This document shows, piece after piece, positions 59,103 through 64,000 of a DNA stretch of 64,000 bases. The DNA is from Bacillota bacterium. Lineage in GTDB: Bacteria > Bacillota > Clostridia > Lachnospirales > Lachnospiraceae. Position 1 is the first letter of the stretch. Each line of letters begins with the position of its first letter. The notes below the pieces were generated by a model. It worked only from the letters and a program-made list of their open reading frames with translations, was not told the origin of the DNA and ran no database searches. The stretch is from positions 62,001 through 126,000 of the forward strand of contig JAEZOB010000033.1 in assembly GCA_023414355.1 (NCBI GenBank), in the 5' to 3' direction. A program made the translations under genes and the position numbers.

Positions 59103-60162
59103 CAGAGCTTACCTCCTCATCCTGATTTCTCTTTTCCTCTGCAGCCCCTGTCTCCTCATGTCTGTCTGCCTCGCCCGACTCCTCGTCCTCATAAGCCGGT
59201 GCTACATTCTGAGTAATCGGTGTCGGTGTTTCTTTATTGGTAACTTTAAGGAAGATATCCTCCAGGCTCATACGAAGAGACTGCATCTCAAGGATAGTAA
59301 TCCCCGCATTCACCAAAGTTTTAAATACTTCTTCACGAATATCCTCTTTCTCGTTGCAGAAGACCGAAAGCTCAACTACGCCTTCCTCCACCGGTGGATT
59401 CTCCTTGATTTTACGGATACGATTTACCTTCTTTAAGGCTTCGATGATGTCTGCTTTATTCCCCTTAACAGAAAGCTTCATACCACCAGTAGCACCCATA
59501 CGAGTACTTAGGTTCTCCGGCTTATCACTGAGAATTAGCTTTCCGCGGTCAATGATCATAATCGTATCACATACCGCACTTACCTCCTGCATAATATGAG
59601 AACTCAGGATGATGGTATGCTTCTTACTTAATTCCTTAATCAATTCTCTGATCTCAATGATCTGCTTCGGATCCAAACCAACGGTAGGTTCATCCAGAAT
59701 GATTAGTTCAGGATATCCCATAATCGCCTGTGCGAGGCCTACTCTCTGCTTATAACCTTTGGACAGATGCTTGATCAGACGATCAGCCATAGGTGTTATC
59801 ATGGTAGAATCCATGATTTCTTCAATCATTTGTCTCTTCTCACTCTTCGCAACCTTCTTTAGATCGGCTACAAAGCTTAAATACTCTCGGACTGTCATAT
59901 CAGGGTAGAGAGGCGGAAACTCCGGCAGATAGCCAATCATTTTCTTCACTGCCTCCGGCTCCTCATATACATCCAGTCCATTAACCGTAACTGTCCCCTC
60001 AGTCGCGGAAATATACCCGGTAATAATGTTCATCGTCGTTGTCTTACCGGCACCGTTGGGTCCCAAAAAGCCAAGAATCTGTCCTTTGTCGACAGTAAAG
60101 GATAAATGATCCACTGCGGTATGATTTCCGTAACGCTTCACTAAATTTTTTACCTCAATCAA
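59086..60162 (-). CDS. GldA-like ABC transporter ATP-binding protein
   Basis: ATPase of 358 aa. The ABC domain (~1-225) has Walker A GPNGAGKTTTMNIITG, signature LSKGYKQRVGLAQA, Walker B LIILDEPTVGLDP and H-loop SSHI. The region ~230-310 is the common ABC-2 C-terminal domain. The last ~45 residues are an unusual acidic tail (YEDEESGEADRHEETGAAEE). The start is TTG, eight bases after GGAGG. First gene of a four-gene operon with permease, GldG-like and DUF4340 proteins; probably an exporter. Confidence 0.92.
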   Translation of the reverse strand: MIEVKNLVKRYGNHTAVDHLSFTVDKGQILGFLGPNGAGKTTTMNIITGYISATEGTVTVNGLDVYEEPEAVKKMIGYLPEFPPLYPDMTVREYLSFVADLKKVAKSEKRQMIEEIMDSTMITPMADRLIKHLSKGYKQRVGLAQAIMGYPELIILDEPTVGLDPKQIIEIRELIKELSKKHTIILSSHIMQEVSAVCDTIMIIDRGKLILSDKPENLSTRMGATGGMKLSVKGNKADIIEALKKVNRIRKIKENPPVEEGVVELSVFCNEKEDIREEVFKTLVNAGITILEMQSLRMSLEDIFLKVTNKETPTPITQNVAPAYEDEESGEADRHEETGAAEEKRNQDEEVSSDAGNL

Positions 60163-60310
60163 AATCTCTTCCTCCTATCATTCTAAGTTTGCCTGATCGG
60201 TCAAACCTTGTTCTCAATATCAACAATCATACAATAAGAATACGAAAATTTTGTGAACAAATGAAATGAATTTTCATAATTCTGGTTATCATCTATCTTC
60301 TCCATTTCGG

Positions 60311-60359
60311 CAAAGAAAATCCCCCCGGAAAAGCTTTCATTGCTCCTTCCCAGGGGGAT
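60311..60359 (-). terminator. terminator after dapB
   Basis: ATCCCCC (60319-60325) pairs with GGGGGAT (60353-60359) with more pairing inside; on the minus strand TTTTCTTT follows. Confidence 0.75.
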
Positions 60360-60412
60360 GTTACTCTATCTTCCTATTAAAAATCAGCTGCAAACCTATC
60401 AATTTCAGAAGC

Positions 60413-61168
60413 TTATTCCATCATGTCACTCATCATATACTTGCCGGCAGGTTTCCCGACAAGATATTTTGCCGCCTGTACTGCACCCTTAGCAAAGATT
60501 GCCTTGGAATAAGCGGTATGCTTGATTTCAATCACTTCATCCGTTCCTGCAAAGATCACCTCATGCTCTCCGACAATAGTACCTCCTCGAACCGCAGAAA
60601 TACCAATTTCTTTCCGACTTCTTGCGACACGTTCTTCGGAGCGGTCATACTTGTACTGATATTCATTGTTCAGTACATCATTTATGGCATCCGCCAACAT
60701 AAGTGCAGTACCTGATGGTGCATCTACCTTCTTATTATGATGGCGTTCTACAATTTCAATATCAAATCCGGCATCTGCAAGTATCTCTGCCGCTTGCTGA
60801 AGAAGCTTCGTGATCAGATTGATCCCCATGGACATATTTGCTGATCGAAAAATCGGTATCTGATGAGACGCTTCGTCTATAAGGACAAGCTGCTCCTTGG
60901 TCAAGCCTGTGGTGCAGCATACAATTCCAATATTATGGCTGATAGCATAAGCAAGCATCTCTTCCATATTAATCGGTGCGGAAAAATCGATAATTACATC
61001 TGCTTTTACATTACACTGGGAAAAGCTCTGGTAAACCGGATATTTATTATTTCTGCTCTGAGAGACATCAATACCGGCAATAATCACCGCATTCTCATCC
61101 GCATCAATTAGATCCGTAATCACCTGCCCCATTTTACCGTTGCAACCCCGCAATATGATATTCGTCAT
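60413..61168 (-). CDS. dapB: 4-hydroxy-tetrahydrodipicolinate reductase
   Basis: Second step from the DapA product towards lysine and diaminopimelate; it reduces 4-hydroxy-tetrahydrodipicolinate with NAD(P)H. The Rossmann motif is ILRGCNGKMGQ at the N-terminus; VIIDFSAP, CCTTGLTKEQ, FRSANMSMGINLI, the catalytic EIVERHHNKKVDAPSGTA (core HHNKKVDAPSGTA) and VRGGTIVGEHEV follow. Length 251 aa is usual. The start at 61168 follows GGAGG; the frame extends to 61261 into non-coding sequence. It is downstream of dapA with a 471-bp gap full of repeats. Confidence 0.95.
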   Translation of the reverse strand: MTNIILRGCNGKMGQVITDLIDADENAVIIAGIDVSQSRNNKYPVYQSFSQCNVKADVIIDFSAPINMEEMLAYAISHNIGIVCCTTGLTKEQLVLIDEASHQIPIFRSANMSMGINLITKLLQQAAEILADAGFDIEIVERHHNKKVDAPSGTALMLADAINDVLNNEYQYKYDRSEERVARSRKEIGISAVRGGTIVGEHEVIFAGTDEVIEIKHTAYSKAIFAKGAVQAAKYLVGKPAGKYMMSDMME

Positions 61169-61290
61169 ACGCTTCCTCCTAAAAAATGATAATAATCTCA
61201 TTATTATGATATGTTTCAACAACAGAAAGTATCTAAAAGTCCAACCAAAGCTGTAAAACAATTTTAGACGTTATTTCTTATTAATAAAAC

Positions 61291-61539
61291 GAAAGTGTCA
61301 AAAGCACCATAGGTGCTTTCCTGATATAATACAGTGCTATGCAAGCTTGCTTGTAATAGCATTGTATTTTATCAGGAAAAGAAGTGCGCAGCACCTTTTG
61401 ACACTTTCCTATTACAAAGCTGTAGATACCTCCCTTGTATAATACAGTGCTATGCAAGCTTGCTTGTAATAGCATTGTATTATTTCAGGAAAGAAGTGCG
61501 CAGCACCTTTTGACACTTTCCTATTACAAAGCTGTAGAT
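61291..61539. repeat. two tandem copies of a ~103-bp hairpin element between dapA and dapB
   Basis: Copy 1 at 61325-61427 and copy 2 at 61438-61539 are nearly identical, 113 bp apart. Each has AATACAGTGCTAT pairing with ATAGCATTGTATT around GCAAGCTTGC. In addition GAAAGTGTCAAAAG (61291-61304) pairs with CTTTTGACACTTTC (61395-61408), enclosing copy 1 in a larger hairpin. No ORF. The rest of the gap (61169-61290, 61540-61639) shows nothing clear. Confidence 0.85.
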
Positions 61540-61639
61540 TTTTTTCTCTTGTAATCAATGAAATCAGTGAAAATCGTACTGTACTTTTGTTACTTTGATT
61601 ATATCATTATACTTTCCTAATGGAATACTGTCTATATAG

Positions 61640-62536
61640 TCATAATGAAACAGTTTTAATCCCTACTGCCTGCATTTCCTTAAGTAGGCGTTCTGCATTA
61701 GCCGGTTCCATTTCGGACAAAGGCATTCTTAAATGTCCTACTTCAAAGCCCATGAGATTGACAGCCTTCTTTACAGGGATCGGGTTCACCTCACAGAACA
61801 GTGCATTAATCAGAGGAAGGTACTTTAATTGAAGGTCGCGGCTTCCTACCACATCTCCCTCCAGAAACTTCATTGCCATGTCATGCGTCTCTCTGGGTGC
61901 AACATTTGATAGAACAGAGATCACACCAATGCCTCCAAGGCTCATCACAGGTACTACCATCTCATCACAGCCGGAATACAGATCAATCTTTCCTTCGGTC
62001 AGCTGCATTACTTCAGCAACCTGTGCGATATTTCCACTGGCTTCTTTAATTCCGACGATGTTATCCACATTCTTTACCAAAGTAGCCACGGTCTGGGGAA
62101 GAATATTGCAGCCGGTACGTCCGGGCACATTGTAAAGAATAATCGGGATCTTTACAGAATTAGCAACCTCTGTGAAATGTGCGATTAATCCTTTCTGGGT
62201 TGCCTTATTATAATAGGGTGTCACTAATAGTAAAGCGTCTGCACCATAGTTTTCCGCTTCCCGTGACAGATAAATTGCGGTGTCAGTAGCGTTGGAACCT
62301 GTACCTGCAATGACCGGAACTCTCTTTGCTACCTTGTTCACTGTATAACGAATGCATTCGAGATGTTCTTCATGTGTCAGAGTAGAAGCCTCTCCTGTGG
62401 TACCACAGATAACGATCGCATCTGTACCCCCTGCGATCTGATATTCAATCAGTTCGCCAAGCTTCTCAAAATCCACCTCATTGTTCTTTGTGAATGGTGT
62501 TACAATTGCTACACCTGCTCCTTTAAATACTGCCAT
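61640..62536 (-). CDS. dapA: 4-hydroxy-tetrahydrodipicolinate synthase
   Basis: Condenses pyruvate with aspartate semialdehyde, the first committed step to lysine, diaminopimelate and spore dipicolinate. The TIM barrel has GAGVAIVTPFTKNNEVDFEKL, CGTTGEASTLTHEEH, the tyrosine motif IILYNVPGRTGCNI, the Schiff-base lysine in IVGIKEASGNI, and YSGCDEM. Length 298 aa is usual. GGAGG precedes the ATG. A lysine riboswitch and its terminator lie in the leader, so expression should fall when lysine is high. Confidence 0.97.
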   Translation of the reverse strand: MAVFKGAGVAIVTPFTKNNEVDFEKLGELIEYQIAGGTDAIVICGTTGEASTLTHEEHLECIRYTVNKVAKRVPVIAGTGSNATDTAIYLSREAENYGADALLLVTPYYNKATQKGLIAHFTEVANSVKIPIILYNVPGRTGCNILPQTVATLVKNVDNIVGIKEASGNIAQVAEVMQLTEGKIDLYSGCDEMVVPVMSLGGIGVISVLSNVAPRETHDMAMKFLEGDVVGSRDLQLKYLPLINALFCEVNPIPVKKAVNLMGFEVGHLRMPLSEMEPANAERLLKEMQAVGIKTVSL

Positions 62537-62599
62537 TTTTCATTCCTCCTGTTTTTGGCATGCTTAAAAGGTATGGTCCGGTAACCATGATTTTTAGCG

Positions 62600-62624
62600 A
62601 AAAAAAATCGACCCAGAGAGTCGA
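62600..62624 (-). terminator. riboswitch-controlled terminator before dapA
   Basis: TCGAC (62608-62612) pairs with GTCGA (62620-62624), followed on the minus strand by eight T. Just upstream CTAAAGAAT and ATTCTTTAG segments on either side of the linker can pair, giving the alternative fold of the expression platform. Confidence 0.7.
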
Positions 62625-62729
62625 CACTAAAGAATTACTTTACTGTAGTCCATCGAGATAATCGGGATACAGTTATCATGATCGGTAGGATGCACCTATC
62701 CTCTCTGATAAGTAAAAATATTCTTTAGG

Positions 62730-62900
62730 CAGCGCTCCATCAAGTTATTGATGACAGTCATATGGCTCTTAACCATATGCCCAGCAGTAATAATTCAGGT
62801 TATTACCACTTCGGCATTGTTTCCTTTCTCTGCGTTCCTCTATTCCTGATATATCCCGCAGAATACTCATAAACAATGCACCTCTACCATAAGCGATATG
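62730..62900 (-). ncRNA. lysine riboswitch (L-box) upstream of dapA
   Basis: On the minus strand the aptamer signatures occur in order: GGTAGAGGTGC near 62880, AAAGGAAAC and GCCGAAGT in the middle, GCTGGGC, GACTGTCATC and GGAGCGCTGCC at the end. CGCTT near the 5' end pairs with GAGCG near the 3' end as P1. This order and wording match the L-box aptamer, and the gene behind is dapA. In Firmicutes it binds lysine and stops transcription. Confidence 0.92.
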
Positions 62901-62912
62901 CATTTTTTGTTG

Positions 62913-62949
62913 ATAAGATGTTCGTGTCACTTTGACACGGATATCTTAT
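62913..62949 (-). other. 17-bp hairpin at the 5' end of the dapA leader
   Basis: Arms 62913-62929 and 62933-62949 pair over 17 positions (two wobble or mismatched) with a 3-base loop. It sits between the promoter and the aptamer, close to the transcription start, and has no T-run. It may protect the RNA 5' end. Confidence 0.6.
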
Positions 62950-62957
62950 TTGTACAC

Positions 62958-62987
62958 ATAGTAGCACTATACCCACATCATTGTCAA
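62958..62987 (-). promoter_or_regulatory. promoter of dapA
   Basis: TTGACA (62982-62987) and TACTAT (62958-62963) on the minus strand, 18 bases apart. Transcription would start near 62950, just before the 17-bp hairpin and the riboswitch. Confidence 0.7.
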
Positions 62988-62996
62988 CAACTTTTT

Positions 62997-63039
62997 AAAA
63001 ACGGGTTCATAGCTCCCAATTTTATAGAGCTATGAACCC
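62997..63039 (-). terminator. terminator after SSB-like gene
   Basis: GGGTTCATAGCT (63003-63014) pairs perfectly with AGCTATGAACCC (63028-63039), followed on the minus strand by GTTTTTA. Confidence 0.88.
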
Positions 63040-63052
63040 GAAGCATGTATGA

Positions 63053-63685
63053 TTAATACTCCTCCAGATATTCCAGTTTACTTACAGATACCTCATAGGC
63101 AACACGTTTTTCGAAATCTACTTCATTTACCTTCTTCTGATATTCTCTACTCTGTATTCTTCCCCATATCTGAACGTGCCCGCCGACAGCAAAGCCTTCT
63201 GCAAATCTTGCATTCCGCCCCCAGCAGATGCACGGAATATAATCTGATTTTCCATATGGACGGTTGACTGCCAAAAGTACATCCGCTATCTCCCGGCCAA
63301 GAGGGGTCTTACGGTAGATCGGCGGTTTGCATACAAAACCATCCAGAAATATGTGATTCGGCTTCGCATTCTCCGATAATTCGTCCACCATCTTAATCTC
63401 CCGTGCGAATACCGACAGCACCAGCTTATTCTTACTTTCTTCATGACGGTTATAGGATCTGAATTGTCCTAAGACCTCCACAAACTTACCTTTATAATCT
63501 TGTTTTACATCAATCAGTCGTTCCGAGACCATAACCGGAATCATGTCATAAGAATTACTTAGCCGACTTACCACTACCTCAAGAACATAAAATCCCTCTC
63601 CAAACACATCATGGCTGAACGTAAAATCACTGATTACCTCTCCTGCAATACTTACTTGATTGTTATCAAATACTTTATCTGTCAT
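63053..63685 (-). CDS. SSB-like protein with two OB folds
   Basis: A 210-aa protein with two single-strand-DNA-binding-like OB domains (about residues 8-105 and 108-205). Each has the SSB pattern of a first strand (NQVSIAGEVISDFTF; NHIFLDGFVCKPPIYR), a middle (VMVSERLID; DYIPCICWGRNARFAEGFAVGGHVQIWGRI, core GGHVQIWGRIQSREY) and an end strand. Ordinary SSB has one OB fold and an acidic tip, which is missing here, so it is not the main replication SSB. GGGAGAGG precedes 63685; the frame runs on to 63727. Confidence 0.8.
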   Translation of the reverse strand: MTDKVFDNNQVSIAGEVISDFTFSHDVFGEGFYVLEVVVSRLSNSYDMIPVMVSERLIDVKQDYKGKFVEVLGQFRSYNRHEESKNKLVLSVFAREIKMVDELSENAKPNHIFLDGFVCKPPIYRKTPLGREIADVLLAVNRPYGKSDYIPCICWGRNARFAEGFAVGGHVQIWGRIQSREYQKKVNEVDFEKRVAYEVSVSKLEYLEEY

Positions 63686-63897
63686 AACCGTACCTCTCCC
63701 TTCTTTCCCGGCGTATCTTAACGCCAATCTGCTCTAAAATGTGGGGTGAACTAAAACAGATTTTCACCTATGCTTAAAATATATGCAAATTTCCATATTT
63801 TAGAAGTAAAAATATCTATATAATAAAAGAATTAACATTTTTTGTTAATTTATACAAATTCCCTTCAAATATTTATGAACTTTTTCAAAAAAGTCCG

Positions 63898-64000
63898 TTG
63901 ATTTTCAATTAGACGATATGCTACAATATAAAGGTTGCAAAAAAAGAAATAATATAAGTAATATTCGCGTGTGAAACACGCAGATTGGAGTATTATCAAT
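63898..64000 (+). promoter_or_regulatory. promoter, short hairpin and ribosome site of a gene starting at the window edge
   Basis: TTGATT (63898-63903) and TACAAT (63922-63927) are 18 bases apart on the plus strand. A 6-bp hairpin GCGTGT/ACACGC with loop GAA lies at 63967-63981 and TTGGAG at 63985-63990. The window ends in AT at 63999-64000, so an ATG one base further is likely. The rest of the gap (63686-63897) is AT-rich with nothing recognised. Confidence 0.5.

Noticed and set aside
1..64000. tRNA or rRNA genes
   Set aside because: No cloverleaf with conserved T-arm sequence and no ribosomal RNA segment was noticed by eye in the gaps; a program scan was not possible.

Overview
The window looks like the chromosome of an anaerobic, endospore-forming, nitrogen-fixing Firmicute of the Clostridia, most like the Lachnospiraceae. 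The reasons are the spoIIA-sigF and spoVA genes, the clostridial form of the nif cluster (NifN-B fusion, split homocitrate synthase, 2Fe-2S Shethna-type ferredoxin, NifD with an extra ~50-residue insertion), strong GGAGG ribosome binding sites, low-to-moderate G+C, and families common in that group (EFR1 ferredoxin, DUF4250, SpoVA). No tRNA, rRNA, CRISPR array, transposase or prophage gene was seen.

Layout. 1-2.8 kb (+): the end of an ABC ATPase gene, then a two-component system whose kinase gene has lost its 5' end. 3.0-6.0 kb (-): an FMN-type alpha-hydroxy-acid oxidase, a TetR regulator with its membrane protein, and a beta-carbonic anhydrase. 6.2-17.1 kb (-): one nitrogen-fixation operon read nifH-nifI1-nifI2-nifD-nifK-nifE-nifN-B-fdx-nifV(omega)-nifV(alpha). 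Upstream of it and in the same direction is modABC (17.4-20.0 kb). 20.2-36.2 kb: mixed metabolic and regulatory genes (EFR1 ferredoxin, a divergent MocR/aminotransferase pair, hydrolases, an AraC regulator, a sigma factor, an odd carbamoyltransferase, an ArsR/MFS pair, an InlB-repeat protein, PTS enzyme I, a ProC/ComER-like reductase). 36.5-43.5 kb: rarA, small proteins, VanZ, YigZ and a class A penicillin-binding protein. 43.9-47.8 kb (-): the sporulation block spoIIAA-spoIIAB-sigF, a 51-aa membrane protein, then spoVAC-spoVAD-spoVAE. 48.0-55.0 kb: a zinc-ribbon/TPR protein with a 46-aa upstream gene, azlCD, a YihY protein, a SpoIID/LytB protein and a GyrI-like protein. 55.2-60.2 kb (-): a four-gene Gld-type ABC system. 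60.4-62.5 kb (-): dapB and dapA, with a lysine riboswitch ahead of dapA. 63.1-63.7 kb (-): an SSB-like two-OB-fold protein. A plus-strand gene probably begins at the last bases.

How it fits together. ModABC imports molybdate for the FeMo cofactor. NifV makes homocitrate, NifB/NifEN build the cofactor, NifHDK reduce N2, NifI1/NifI2 can switch the enzyme off, and the 2Fe-2S ferredoxin probably serves the complex. Both the mod and nif transcripts appear to start at sigma-A-type promoters and then run into a terminator-like hairpin before the first gene. No sigma-54 element was seen, so leader antitermination is the most interesting regulatory idea here. Other unexplained structure: two unrelated near-full-length palindromes of 227 bp between convergent genes, several short tandem arrays of 13-17 bp at gene ends, and a repeated hairpin element between dapA and dapB.
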